From Candidatus Fermentibacteraceae bacterium (GTDB taxonomy: Bacteria; Fermentibacterota; Fermentibacteria; Fermentibacterales; JCC-6): a stretch of 34,083 nucleotides of DNA. The notes below the pieces were generated by a model. That model searched no databases. It was not told where the DNA came from and saw nothing but the letters and a program-made list of their open reading frames with translations. Location of the stretch: the NCBI GenBank assembly GCA_030592635.1, contig JAUVIS010000008.1:1-34083 (forward strand), written 5' to 3'. The position numbers and the translations under genes were made by a program. Below are positions 1 to 9,394 of the stretch, piece by piece (position 1 is the first letter of the stretch; each line of letters starts with the position of its first letter).

Positions 1-1046
1 AGTGTTGTCGTTTTCCCGCTGCCGCTTGGACCTGTAACCAGCACAATGCCGTAGGGGCGCTTGATTGCTCTTCTGAACTGGTAGAGGGTTTCTTCTTCAA
101 ATCCCAGGAGATCGAGGTTCAGCTGAACCTTTGAGCGATCAAGAAGACGAACCTCTACTTTCTCGCCGAAAAGAGTTGGCAGTGTTGAAAGCCGCATGTC
201 AACAAATCGATTCCCCACACGAACTTTTGTTCTTCCGTCCTGGGGAAGATTGTGCTCAGCGATGTTCATGTCACCGAGAATTTTCAATCGGCTGACCATT
301 GCCTGTCTGTACTTTCTGCTGGGTCTCATAATCTCGTGCAGAACACCATCTATTCTGTACCTGATCCTTATAAACTTTTCAAAGGGTTCAAAATGAATAT
401 CGCTGGCACCTCTTTTAACAGCATCCGCGATAACGCTGTTCACCAGTTTTACAACTGGAGAATCGGAGAGATCCATTGAAAGATCCTCTTCCTCTTCCTC
501 TTCTTCTTCCTCCTCAATAAGCGAGAAAAAGGCATCATCACCCACAATGAGTTCATCTCCCGGGGTCTTCAACTCCTCTTCTTTTTCCTTCTCTCTTTCA
601 GCATCCTCAACTGGAACGATAGCGTCAGTTGCTCCGTAAAATTTTCGCAGCGCCCGCTGGATCATGGATGAGGCGCATATGTGAGGTTCGATCTCCATGC
701 CGAGAGAAAACCTGAGATCATCAATAGTGAAGAGATTCTGAGGATCAGCCATGGCAAGAACCAGCTTCCTGCCTTCCTTCTCAACGGGAATAACTTCGTA
801 GCGTAACGCAAGCTTCGCTGAGACCATATTCAGGACATCCTGAGGAATATCGATGCCGTCAATGTTAACGGCCTCTATACGGTTCTGCCTGGCAAGATAA
901 ACATTCAGCTTGTCTTCGGAAATCAGCTTCATCTTTACCAGGTTGTAACCCAGCCTGCCACCCTCGTTCTTCTGGTGTTCAAGAGCATCAGCGAGTTGTT
1001 CCTGATCTAAAAGCCCCGCCTTCAGCAACATCTGGCCCAGTTTCAT
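1..1046 (-). CDS. pilB: PilB/GspE-type secretion or pilus assembly ATPase (5' part, cut by window edge)
   Basis: About 348 N-terminal residues of a type II secretion/type IV pilus extension ATPase, a cytoplasmic hexamer that powers pilus or pseudopilus polymerisation. I read it directly from the reverse strand. The ATG at 1046 follows a good AGGAAGAGG ribosome site and opens with MKLGQMLLKAGLL, a typical MshEN (T2SSE N-terminal) start. That domain runs to about residue 140. The N2 domain follows (SDIHFEPFE..RYRIDG, then FGEKVEVRLLD), and Walker A GPSGSGKT lies at residues 339-346, right at the window edge. Walker B and the C-terminal half lie outside. An acidic linker at residues 147-188 includes ten consecutive Glu (178-187). 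The gene follows sprA in the same direction after 97 bases. PilB versus GspE cannot be decided without neighbours to the left. Confidence 0.9.
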   Translation of the reverse strand, partial: MKLGQMLLKAGLLDQEQLADALEHQKNEGGRLGYNLVKMKLISEDKLNVYLARQNRIEAVNIDGIDIPQDVLNMVSAKLALRYEVIPVEKEGRKLVLAMADPQNLFTIDDLRFSLGMEIEPHICASSMIQRALRKFYGATDAIVPVEDAEREKEKEEELKTPGDELIVGDDAFFSLIEEEEEEEEEEDLSMDLSDSPVVKLVNSVIADAVKRGASDIHFEPFEKFIRIRYRIDGVLHEIMRPSRKYRQAMVSRLKILGDMNIAEHNLPQDGRTKVRVGNRFVDMRLSTLPTLFGEKVEVRLLDRSKVQLNLDLLGFEEETLYQFRRAIKRPYGIVLVTGPSGSGKTTT

Positions 1047-1095
1047 TCAAACCTCTTCCTGCCTTAAACTAACAAATACCGGCGCACGAATACAT

Positions 1096-1124
1096 ATCTT
1101 TTAATGATAAAGCCTGAATGTCAA
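1096..1124 (-). promoter_or_regulatory. Possible promoter for the pilB-like gene
   Basis: On the reverse strand a perfect TTGACA (1119-1124) is followed after 17 bases by AAAGAT (1096-1101), which matches only 3 of 6 positions of the -10 consensus. It lies about 50 bases upstream of the ATG at 1046, in the gap after the sprA stop. The -35 is convincing and the -10 is weak. Co-transcription with sprA is the alternative. Confidence 0.35.
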
Positions 1125-1143
1125 TAGCAGGATTTGAACGAGA

Positions 1144-4100
1144 TTAAAAATTGATAGTTACTGAGAGATTGAGACCCACATCTTTCTGGTCATACTGGTT
1201 GTTGACATTATCGTTTTTCCAGCCGTAAACAGCTGTCATGGATGCTGTAACAGTTCCGAAATCGTATGAGGCGGATGGTTCAATTCTCCATTCAGTCTTG
1301 TCGGACTGAACTTGAGTTTCCCCTGTCTGCCCACCCGTCACCTCGCTCTTGCTGGCTGATCTGGTAACAGAAAGCGATGTTGTCAGGTCACTCTGGAATG
1401 ACAGCCTCAATCTGTTCAGGAGAGGAACAGGTATCGAGACTCCGCCCGGAGCGCTGAAACTGTAGGTAAGCTTGAATTGCGCCGAGTTGCTGCCGGAACG
1501 AACTACTGCGGAAGTTCCTGTGTAGTTTCTGCTCTCCGTAGTTGACATGTTGTCTGAAATTGTTATCTGAACCTTGTTATCAAAAGAACCGGTAAAGCTT
1601 ATCAGAGGACTCCATCTTGAGGTTTCCGTCTTGCTGACGGGGGTAAGACTGTCATTTTCTATCCTTGATGATGTGCTGGTTTCCATCCTGTAACCACTGC
1701 TAACTGATCCATTTTTGAGGAAGGCCAGTGGTTCAAATCTTTCAAGACCGCTCCACGATACAGTGACTGAAGGCCAGGTTGTGTTATCTGTTCTGTTCCA
1801 GAAGCCCGAATAAAAACTCTTGTTCTCGGAATCATTGTACTCAAGCCTGACGGACATTGTGTTGGTTGGTCTGTACCCGCCGGAGATCTGCATTGAATTT
1901 GAAGTAGTTTTGTTGTAGGGATCCAATCCGGCTATATCAGGCTCAAGGCCGAACTGATAAGCCGCGGACGGAGTGAACGGCACATCCTTGTAATCGCTGC
2001 CTCTGGATCTGCTGAATACAATGTTCGGATCAGTTATTCTGTCAGCCCACCTCTCCATCTTTCCCAGCAGCCATCTCGGACTGCCGGGCAGTGCGTCCTC
2101 ATCAAGCCTTTCGTCTCTGAGTCTGGCAATTGATCTAATCGAGTGAGCCAGTCCAAGCCTGAGATTAAGTCTGGCTGTAACATCACTGCCCACATCAGGC
2201 CTGCTGAGAGTATCAGCACCTGAGGAAGTGTGCGGACTGAGTCTTGCCATTCCGTATCTGGCATCCCAGCTTACTCTTGGTTTAAGGTAATTCCAGAAGT
2301 TTATTTCCTGGCTGACTCCGGCATTCTGACTTCTGGAAACTTCTCTTCCAATATTCACTCCTGTGTAAGGTTCATCCCGGGGATAGTACATATCCCGTCC
2401 AACTGAAAGGTTGTAGCTGGTGATAAGCCCCTTCCAGGGATTAAAAGCAATATTACCGTCAGTAAGCAGCACCCGCTCTGTGTCATCTCTGGTAAGAACA
2501 GTATCCTCATTCGCGATATCATACATCACATTTCTTCCACGCCGAAAACTCATGCCAAACCCGAATCTTGTCGGTCTCAGCCTGATATCCTCAAGAATGG
2601 GCATCCTGAACAGGCTCATTCTTCCCAGATGCAGATCATAAGTAAATGTGATACTCTCATTTTCAGTAGAATCCCGCGTTGTGGATGCCCTTCCCCAGCC
2701 ATTGTTCATGGCGTGCCTGATGTGAACAGGGTCAAGGAAGTAACGCCCGGCAAAACCGTCAGATCTGCCATTTCTCCTCCACTGCACTGAAGTGTCCCAC
2801 TTGTTGGATTCCGTGCGATATGCCCAGGTTTCATCGCCTTCCAGCCGTATATCGCTGTTAGTGGCATATCTTGGTTCTGAAAAATTCCTGTTCCAGGCAT
2901 AAGTTACAGGAAGCGACCAGCTCCACACGGGAGGAGTAAACCTGTCCAGATTCAGAATGGAAGAAGCGTTGTATCTGGTAGCGGTTGTTCCAGTTCCACT
3001 GGTCTTTCCCAGACCGTGAAAGTCATCGTCAATCATTCTGTAATCCCCGGATACTGAAAGCAGATCAGCGAAATCAATGTCACCGGTTATCCTGTGCGCG
3101 TTACCCGGTTCAAGGTAATGACCTTTCACAGTTATGTCATCAACCCAGACCTGGGTTGACAATGACTGCTGATCATTGTTTCTCACCCCGAGACCAAGCA
3201 TCATCACTTCAGACAGCGATGGATTGCCCACGACTGCCAGATTCCCGGACCTGATCTCATTCTCTTCCGTCTGATCCTTCAGTGTCTTGAGGTCTACAAG
3301 ATCCTGAAGATCAACCTCTACCTCCTGCCAGCCCGGCTGAACAGCAGCTGTAATTTCGTAGTAATTCAGACTGTCTCTTCCCATCTGAAAAAACAGTTCT
3401 CCTCCCTGCGATGCGCCACGGTACGGAAAGCTCAGGGATCTGTACTGAGTGTAATTCTCGATGGAATAAAAAGTCTGTCTGGCTATGCCTTCATGCCCAC
3501 TGAGTATTTCCGAACAGTCAAGGCTGACGGACTGCTCAAGCCTGGGCTCGCCCTCCTGATCCTCGCCTGGATCAATCCCCGGCGGGGGATTGTCTATGTA
3601 ATCCTGATTCCGGCGATTGTTGACCACGGAAACTGTGAAACTCTCATCCGGTTGAACGGGAATACCAATTTCCTCACAAAGACTTATACTGTTGGGTTTC
3701 CATCTGTTGCCCACAAGCCCCATGTCATAAAATTCCAAGGTATCCTGCTGGGTAAACCCGTCCACCCAGATACGGGCATAGGTAATCTTCTCCCAGGTCG
3801 GGTCTCCTTCTGATACATACGGTACGGTGACAAGTAAAGAATCATCAAGCGGAATCTGCACCAGCATCCATCCGGTGGAGCTGGTGGAAATAATGTAATC
3901 CGGGTCATCAAGTGGAATTCTGATACGGAAAAAAGTATTTGTCCTGTCCAGAACACCATTCCTGTTCAAATCCTCTGTATCCAGCCTTCCGTTGTTCTCG
4001 CAGTTGTTAATCGCATCAAATCTGGTGTGGAGTGGATCAGTTGAACTGTACCTGTAGTTATCCTGATTGGGATCTGAATTACTGGAAGAGTATCCAGGTT

Positions 4101-6774
4101 CATCCTCGGAATGAAGTATATCAAGGCCCGTATCCTCTGTAGTTGATAATATGCCATCCGAGTTGACATCCTCCGTATCAAGCACGCCGTTGGCCCGCCT
4201 GATAAGATCGTCCCCCACCCTTTCAAGCCAGTAGGTGTCTTCGTCTATCCGCTCCCCCAGATCAATGTAAAGATTGCCGTTCAACGCGCATCCGGTGGGT
4301 CTTACATAAAGCGACAGGTGAGTCTTATCGGAAAAATCAGTTCCGTAACGCTCTATGCATCTCTGAATCCCTCCCCATGAAGCAGTGGGATTGCTGTCAT
4401 CGGGAGAAAAAACAAACTGAAGAACACCACTGTTCATCGGCTCCTGAGCATCGTTGCCGGTTTCACCGGGAATGATGTCATGCAATGACCATCTGCCTTC
4501 GCTTGGATACCATCTGTATTCTCCAACAGGAAACAGCGGAGAAGAACCCTGCCCGGGCGAAGAACCCTGCCGGGGCATTGAAGAGTAGAACCATGCTGTT
4601 CTGGATTGCCCCAGAGGGAATGTTGATTCCGACCCCTCCATATCATCCAGCCAGGCCTTGCTCTCCCCGGAAGGCAGACTTACGGCGACTTCTCCCGAAA
4701 GAATCATACGGCTCTCTGCTTCAGTGTATACCAGCGGCAGCAGGTTAACCGCGTCTGTAAGAAATTCCGGTCGGGTCTCAAGGTGCAGATCAACATCGAA
4801 TACCGTAGTTCCGAAAGATCCCTCACCCACTCTTGGACGATCCTCCGGCGAGCTGGCGCTCTCGTACATCATTGTTCCGCCAAGCCAGGAATGTGCGCCC
4901 ATGTTGTAAACCATTCTGGCACCCAGAAGGGTTTTAGACACGGAGCTGAAAAATGGTATGTACTCGAAAGTCACTCGAAGTGTGTTTGCGGGATCCTGGG
5001 CCTGATCAGCAGCCTCGCCCATAAGGGTAAGCAGACCCACTTCATAAATGATTGAATAATCTGTATTCCGAATAAGCGGTCTTGTTTGTCCCGCGACGGT
5101 GAGGGTTACCTCTTCGCTTCCCTCAACAATTCCCATGTGACCTAGAGAATAAGTGGTGGAAGCAGCTCTGTAACTGACTCGCATGTAGTAAAGCGACTGG
5201 TTCATGGCCGGGTTCTTCTCAGTGTAAACAACATTGTTGGGATAGTCCAGGTCAGTACTGGCAAAAGGACGACTGGAAGGAAACATGATGAAACCATTTT
5301 CCCAGTCCATGGTAAGATCCTCATCGTACATAAGGCCATCACCGTTTGTATCCAGCCCCAGTATCTGTGTGAAAGGCACTCCGTCCTGGATAGAGGTGGG
5401 ATCTTCACCGGGGCGCTGCAGGAAAATGTCGCAGTTGAAACTTTCCCTTACTATGTTGTTGGCACCCAGAAAGTAGTAATTCCTCATCTCGTACTGCCAG
5501 CTGAGATCACTGGCCAGCGGGTTTGACTGCTTTATCATCTTCAGATTATAGAGTTCGCCGAATGGAGCAGTTCCAACGGTATCGCCGGCCGTGGTAATCA
5601 GTGCTACAGCAATAACATAGTTATCATTCACAGGTCTGAGAAATCTTATTGTTCTACTGGAGTCCACCAGTACGAAATCGCGGTCAATACCAGGTGTCAG
5701 CTCATCCCACCACCCGGATCCGGTCTCCTCTCCACCGAAAGGATCAGGTATAAACCAGGTACCCTCAATCGCGCCGGTTTCCAGATTGTTTGCAGCGTCA
5801 CCATCATCAATAAATACACGAATATTATTCGGATCCATGAACGGAGCCGTAACCGTGTCGGGAAAAGCCCGGAAGAAGTAGTTGTTTGCCGGGCGTATGT
5901 CCAGAATGGAATCATTAACAAGAGAAGCCTGCCCCACAAAATCAGAACTCTCCGTGGAACTGCCTTCCTTGCTTGCGATAACAGTTATGTCAAACGGGCC
6001 TGCCTGAGCAAGCAGCTTCGCGCCAAACAACCCCTCATGGGGAATAGAGTAACTGATAAACTCCGGGCCGGTTATTGACAGATTGACATCGCCCAGTTCA
6101 ATTGACTGAACTATCTCATCATCATCGCCATCGTAACCGATACTCACACTGTAGCCTGAACCGATCTGTCTCTGGCTGTCATGATCCACCGCGACATGGA
6201 TTTTTTCTCCGATGGTTCCGTCAAGACGGATACGAAGATCCTGTTCCATCTTCAGATCCGGGAAGAGGGATGTGCTTGACCCTTCAACATTCACTCTGTT
6301 GGGGTAGATATGGCTGACCCCGGAAAGGGAAATGGTCTGATGTCCGGAAATATCAAGCTGCCCGCCTGTTCCAATTGCGTCCCCTATTGCCCCCGGCATG
6401 GAAAGCGGCAGGTAAATGGTGGGAACGAGATGACCGCGGGCACTGCCGCTGCGAATACCGCCGCGGGCGTTCGCCTCGGTCCATTCCTTCCATGTACTCC
6501 ACCCAATCAGCCGCGACCGGACACCGGAGAGCGTCCATGTTCTTGATGTGGCCAGTGGATGCCCTCTGTACATAAGTCTGTAGCTTATACCGTTACCCGT
6601 CAGGCTGGACCATACCTCAACCTGAGTTGCCGGAAGGCTTACGAGCCACGGCAGCGAATCCTGATACCAGTAGCCGGGATGCTCATCAATCAGTGTAAAA
6701 TTGCGCAACCCACCCGCAGCACTGGCCTGTGATACATTTAAAAGCATAAGTGCTAGTATTAAAAGTCTTTTCAT
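1144..6774 (-). CDS. sprA: SprA-like giant outer-membrane protein (T9SS translocon family)
   Basis: 1876 residues with a signal peptide (MKRLLILALMLLNVSQASA, about residues 1-19) and a C-terminal Phe after an alternating beta-strand (LNLSVTINF), as expected of a BAM-inserted barrel. Regions resembling SprA of Bacteroidetes: FPDLKMEQDLRIRLDGTIG at 171-189, DDDEIVQSIELGDVNL at 217-232, the LFGAKLLAQAGP strand pair near 249, KAWLDDMEGSES near 706-717, and ARIWVDGF near 1000-1007. In Bacteroidetes SprA is the 36-strand barrel through which type IX cargo leaves. This copy is shorter than the roughly 2400 residues usual there. Asp-rich EF-hand-like loops occur at about 474-486, 866-880 and 931-943. 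Start: ATG at 6774 after GAGGTGAA. No other T9SS component is visible in the window, so secretion function is inferred by homology only. Confidence 0.8.
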   Translation of the reverse strand: MKRLLILALMLLNVSQASAAGGLRNFTLIDEHPGYWYQDSLPWLVSLPATQVEVWSSLTGNGISYRLMYRGHPLATSRTWTLSGVRSRLIGWSTWKEWTEANARGGIRSGSARGHLVPTIYLPLSMPGAIGDAIGTGGQLDISGHQTISLSGVSHIYPNRVNVEGSSTSLFPDLKMEQDLRIRLDGTIGEKIHVAVDHDSQRQIGSGYSVSIGYDGDDDEIVQSIELGDVNLSITGPEFISYSIPHEGLFGAKLLAQAGPFDITVIASKEGSSTESSDFVGQASLVNDSILDIRPANNYFFRAFPDTVTAPFMDPNNIRVFIDDGDAANNLETGAIEGTWFIPDPFGGEETGSGWWDELTPGIDRDFVLVDSSRTIRFLRPVNDNYVIAVALITTAGDTVGTAPFGELYNLKMIKQSNPLASDLSWQYEMRNYYFLGANNIVRESFNCDIFLQRPGEDPTSIQDGVPFTQILGLDTNGDGLMYDEDLTMDWENGFIMFPSSRPFASTDLDYPNNVVYTEKNPAMNQSLYYMRVSYRAASTTYSLGHMGIVEGSEEVTLTVAGQTRPLIRNTDYSIIYEVGLLTLMGEAADQAQDPANTLRVTFEYIPFFSSVSKTLLGARMVYNMGAHSWLGGTMMYESASSPEDRPRVGEGSFGTTVFDVDLHLETRPEFLTDAVNLLPLVYTEAESRMILSGEVAVSLPSGESKAWLDDMEGSESTFPLGQSRTAWFYSSMPRQGSSPGQGSSPLFPVGEYRWYPSEGRWSLHDIIPGETGNDAQEPMNSGVLQFVFSPDDSNPTASWGGIQRCIERYGTDFSDKTHLSLYVRPTGCALNGNLYIDLGERIDEDTYWLERVGDDLIRRANGVLDTEDVNSDGILSTTEDTGLDILHSEDEPGYSSSNSDPNQDNYRYSSTDPLHTRFDAINNCENNGRLDTEDLNRNGVLDRTNTFFRIRIPLDDPDYIISTSSTGWMLVQIPLDDSLLVTVPYVSEGDPTWEKITYARIWVDGFTQQDTLEFYDMGLVGNRWKPNSISLCEEIGIPVQPDESFTVSVVNNRRNQDYIDNPPPGIDPGEDQEGEPRLEQSVSLDCSEILSGHEGIARQTFYSIENYTQYRSLSFPYRGASQGGELFFQMGRDSLNYYEITAAVQPGWQEVEVDLQDLVDLKTLKDQTEENEIRSGNLAVVGNPSLSEVMMLGLGVRNNDQQSLSTQVWVDDITVKGHYLEPGNAHRITGDIDFADLLSVSGDYRMIDDDFHGLGKTSGTGTTATRYNASSILNLDRFTPPVWSWSLPVTYAWNRNFSEPRYATNSDIRLEGDETWAYRTESNKWDTSVQWRRNGRSDGFAGRYFLDPVHIRHAMNNGWGRASTTRDSTENESITFTYDLHLGRMSLFRMPILEDIRLRPTRFGFGMSFRRGRNVMYDIANEDTVLTRDDTERVLLTDGNIAFNPWKGLITSYNLSVGRDMYYPRDEPYTGVNIGREVSRSQNAGVSQEINFWNYLKPRVSWDARYGMARLSPHTSSGADTLSRPDVGSDVTARLNLRLGLAHSIRSIARLRDERLDEDALPGSPRWLLGKMERWADRITDPNIVFSRSRGSDYKDVPFTPSAAYQFGLEPDIAGLDPYNKTTSNSMQISGGYRPTNTMSVRLEYNDSENKSFYSGFWNRTDNTTWPSVTVSWSGLERFEPLAFLKNGSVSSGYRMETSTSSRIENDSLTPVSKTETSRWSPLISFTGSFDNKVQITISDNMSTTESRNYTGTSAVVRSGSNSAQFKLTYSFSAPGGVSIPVPLLNRLRLSFQSDLTTSLSVTRSASKSEVTGGQTGETQVQSDKTEWRIEPSASYDFGTVTASMTAVYGWKNDNVNNQYDQKDVGLNLSVTINF

Positions 6775-6822
6775 TTCACCTCGTAAGTACTACCCATCCA
6801 AAGACACCATGTTCCCGGAAGC

Positions 6823-6851
6823 ATGACAGGGAGGCCGGACATTGCTATAAT
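6823..6851 (+). promoter_or_regulatory. Extended -10 promoter for lptF-lptG
   Basis: ATGACA (6823-6828, 5 of 6 to TTGACA), a 17-base spacer, then a perfect TATAAT (6846-6851) preceded by TGC, which makes an extended -10. The start site would be near 6858, giving a leader of about 39 bases before the lptF ATG. A second TATAAT at 6882-6887 has no -35 and lies too close to the ATG. This is the best sigma70-type promoter in the window. Confidence 0.7.
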
Positions 6852-6896
6852 CCATCGTCCGCCATCTGTAACGCAAGCGTATATAATGGGAATTCA

Positions 6897-8237
6897 ATGA
6901 AAAAGTTGCAAGTATATGTTCTGAAAGAGTTCTTCCCGCCGTTCCTGCTCTCCCTTGGTCTTTTTACATTCATAATGCTGCTGGACAAACTGCTGGATCT
7001 GCTTGACCTGATCGTCAGCAAGGGTGTTCCAATGCGCATTGTCGCAGAGATATTCCTGCTCCTTCTTCCCTCAATGATAGCGGTTGTTATTCCCATGGGG
7101 GTTCTCGCCGGTGTTCTTATCGCTGTCGGCAGGCTGTCCGGAGATTTTGAGATCACCGCGATGAAAGCCAGCGGCGCCAGCATCTATAACATAATGTTTC
7201 CTCTCGGAGTGGTGGCTCTGCTCATCGCCGGAGTTCTTGTTCTGTTCAACAACAGTGTTCTTCCCGAGGCGAACCATATTGCCCGGAATCTCCTTCTGGA
7301 CATCGGAACAATGAGACCCTCAGCCAGAATTGAACCGGGAATGTTTGTCGATGAGATTGAGAACTACAGAATTCTTGTTCAGGAAAAGGATGACATTACA
7401 GGCAAACTGATTGGCGTAATCATTCATACTAATACTCCCGGAGCCCCCGCCCGAACTATTACCGCCATGGAAGGAACTATGGAACCTGTTGGCGCCAACC
7501 ACCTCAGGTTGACTCTGGAAGACGGTCAGATGCACGAGAAGGACAGGGTAAGCGGTTACAGGTATGCTTCGTTCAGCACCTATATCATTGATATTGCCCG
7601 CTCCGAAGAACTTGTAAGACATGACAGAAGCAGCAGAGGCGACAGGGAGATGTCCGCTGAACAGATGGGACTCTTCGTTGACAGTCTCAGTGAAAGACGA
7701 GCTCTTCTGGTTGACAGCATATCAACCATCGCAGAAACTTTTATGGCCTCCGTTTATACGGAAGATAACCCGGTGATCCCCGGCGACAGCACAAGAAGGG
7801 TCAGAAACACTGTAACATGGCTCACTGGAACATCCACTGACCTGATCCTGCTCAATGAACAGGTGAAGAATCTCCAGAGGAACATGGGCAAATACAATGT
7901 CGAGATTCACAAGAAATACTCAATCCCCTTCGCGTGCATTGTCTTCGTTCTGCTGGGGGTTCCGCTGGGGCTTTCTTCAAAAAATACCAATACAGGTCTG
8001 GCAGTATCCATGAGTCTGGTTTTCATCCTGGTTTACTACTTCTTCCTCATCGCCGGTGAACAACTTGCGGACAGGGGCAGAGTAGCAGCCTGGATTGCAA
8101 TGTGGTCGCCGAATATTCTGCTTGGCGCACTGGGTGTGTATCTTACTTTCAAAAGCATGCGGGAGGGCCATCCTGTTCCGCTGCCCGACTTTAAAGAACT
8201 CCTGCAGAAGTTTAGAAAAAAAGGACAGCGCCGGTGA
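6897..8237 (+). CDS. lptF: LptF/LptG-family LPS export permease (YjgP/YjgQ), first copy
   Basis: 446 residues. Inner-membrane half of the LptB2FG ABC transporter that extracts LPS and hands it to LptC/LptA. Family order is clear: N-terminal helices at roughly 12-35, 52-80 and 98-120, a periplasmic beta-jellyroll region from about 130 to 345, and three C-terminal helices. The cytoplasmic stretch GDFEITAMKASGASIYNI after helix 2 is the conserved coupling region. The start is taken as the ATG at 6897 (MKKLQVYVLKEF). The reading frame is open upstream, but those residues are not membrane-like and lie over the predicted promoter. Its stop overlaps the next start by 4 nt (GTGA). The F versus G assignment follows gene order only. 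LptB is not in the window. Confidence 0.88.
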   Translation: MKKLQVYVLKEFFPPFLLSLGLFTFIMLLDKLLDLLDLIVSKGVPMRIVAEIFLLLLPSMIAVVIPMGVLAGVLIAVGRLSGDFEITAMKASGASIYNIMFPLGVVALLIAGVLVLFNNSVLPEANHIARNLLLDIGTMRPSARIEPGMFVDEIENYRILVQEKDDITGKLIGVIIHTNTPGAPARTITAMEGTMEPVGANHLRLTLEDGQMHEKDRVSGYRYASFSTYIIDIARSEELVRHDRSSRGDREMSAEQMGLFVDSLSERRALLVDSISTIAETFMASVYTEDNPVIPGDSTRRVRNTVTWLTGTSTDLILLNEQVKNLQRNMGKYNVEIHKKYSIPFACIVFVLLGVPLGLSSKNTNTGLAVSMSLVFILVYYFFLIAGEQLADRGRVAAWIAMWSPNILLGALGVYLTFKSMREGHPVPLPDFKELLQKFRKKGQRR

Positions 8238-9319
8238 AAATACTGGACAGATATCTTGCCGGGCACTTTATCAGAATGATCTTCATGGCTGTTCTTTCTT
8301 TCACTGTGATTTTCATCACTGTAAATGCCTTTGACCACTTCAGCAGATGGGTGGATAAAGATGTCACCGTAATGATTTTCCTGCGATACTATTTCTACGG
8401 ACTTCCCTACATAATCGTTCTTGTGACACCGATAGCCGTTTTGATATGCTCCCTGCTCCTTGTGACTGGAATGGCCAGAAACAACGAATTGACCGCGATG
8501 CGTGCTTCAGGAGTTTCCATACCAAGGATTTTCCTGCCTCTTATTTTTGTGGGATTTATTATCAGTGTATTTACTCTGGTTGTGGGAGATTTTGTAGTAG
8601 CGGACGCCAACTATTTGCAGATACAGGTAAAAAGGGTGGAAATTGATGGCAGAGACCCTATTAACTATCTCATGAGAAATGATTTTGCCCATAAAACACT
8701 GGATGGAGCAATCGTAGAAATCGGGCTGTTTGACGGTCAGCACGCGAACATATCAAGAGGGGTTGTGGAGTGGCTCGACGACAGCCTGCGTGTCACAAGA
8801 AGAGTGGATGCTCAAAGACTGACTTACATTGACTCGGTATGGACAGGAATTTCTGCCGAGGAAAGAAGATTCTCACCCACCGGCGAGATGTCCTTTACCC
8901 TTCACGACACCCTGCCGCTGCCTGAAATCGCGGATACACCGGAAGATTTTGGAAGCAGAAGAAAAAGCGCGGCAGAGATGAATATCTTCCAGTTGTGGGA
9001 TCATATCGGAAGGATAAAAAGCGCCGGAGGAAATCCAACAGGGGATCTCGTTGAATTCTGGCTTACCCTTTTCTTCCCGTTTTCCACACTGATAATGGTT
9101 CTGGTGGGAGCACCCCTCGCAACCAGTAACCCGAAAAGCGGGAAATCAACCAGCATAGGGCTTGCTGTACTGCTGGGATTCATCTTTTTTTCGCTTGCGA
9201 GATTCGGACAGACACTGGGGCACAAAGGTGCCCTGGAGCCCATTCTCGCAGCAGCCCTGCCTGAAGTTGCCTTCATTATTCTTGGAATATGGCTGTTCCG
9301 GAGAGCTGGCCAGCAATAA
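8234..9319 (+). CDS. lptG: LptF/LptG-family LPS export permease, second copy
   Basis: 361 residues, GTG start at 8234 overlapping the preceding stop by 4 nt, so probably translationally coupled. Same fold as its neighbour: membrane helices at about 12-35, 48-75 and 92-115, a periplasmic jellyroll middle, then three helices at about 275-295, 305-322 and 333-355. The motif NELTAMRASGVSIPRI corresponds to the coupling region of the first copy. The two form the heterodimeric membrane part of the LPS exporter. It is likely transcribed from the promoter ahead of lptF. It is shorter than the first copy, mainly in the periplasmic region. F versus G is not certain. Confidence 0.87.
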   Translation: MKILDRYLAGHFIRMIFMAVLSFTVIFITVNAFDHFSRWVDKDVTVMIFLRYYFYGLPYIIVLVTPIAVLICSLLLVTGMARNNELTAMRASGVSIPRIFLPLIFVGFIISVFTLVVGDFVVADANYLQIQVKRVEIDGRDPINYLMRNDFAHKTLDGAIVEIGLFDGQHANISRGVVEWLDDSLRVTRRVDAQRLTYIDSVWTGISAEERRFSPTGEMSFTLHDTLPLPEIADTPEDFGSRRKSAAEMNIFQLWDHIGRIKSAGGNPTGDLVEFWLTLFFPFSTLIMVLVGAPLATSNPKSGKSTSIGLAVLLGFIFFSLARFGQTLGHKGALEPILAAALPEVAFIILGIWLFRRAGQQ

Positions 9320-9372
9320 CGGGATTCTGCTATTGCAATAATACTGCCTGATTCGTATTGTTCCAGTGTTCG

Positions 9373-9394
9373 TCTGCCCCACGGGCAGATTCTT
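9373..9394 (+). terminator. Hairpin between lptG and serC (terminator or leader element)
   Basis: Perfect 7-bp inverted repeat TCTGCCC / GGGCAGA (9373-9379 and 9383-9389) with a 3-base loop, followed by TTCTT. It starts 53 bases after the lptG stop and ends 33 bases before the serC ATG. It could terminate lptFG transcripts or sit in a serC leader. The T tract is short. Confidence 0.4.

Noticed and set aside
4545-4585. Short repeat GAAGAACCCTGCC in the SprA-like gene
   Set aside because: Two copies encode a small GQGSSP duplication in a loop. It is too short to be a mobile or regulatory element.
6882-6887. Second perfect TATAAT upstream of lptF
   Set aside because: No -35 at the right distance, and transcription would start almost at the ATG. 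The upstream extended -10 is much better.
6750-6896. N-terminal extension of LptF by 49 residues
   Set aside because: The extension is not membrane-like, covers the predicted promoter and overlaps the sprA start. The ATG at 6897 gives the normal family start.
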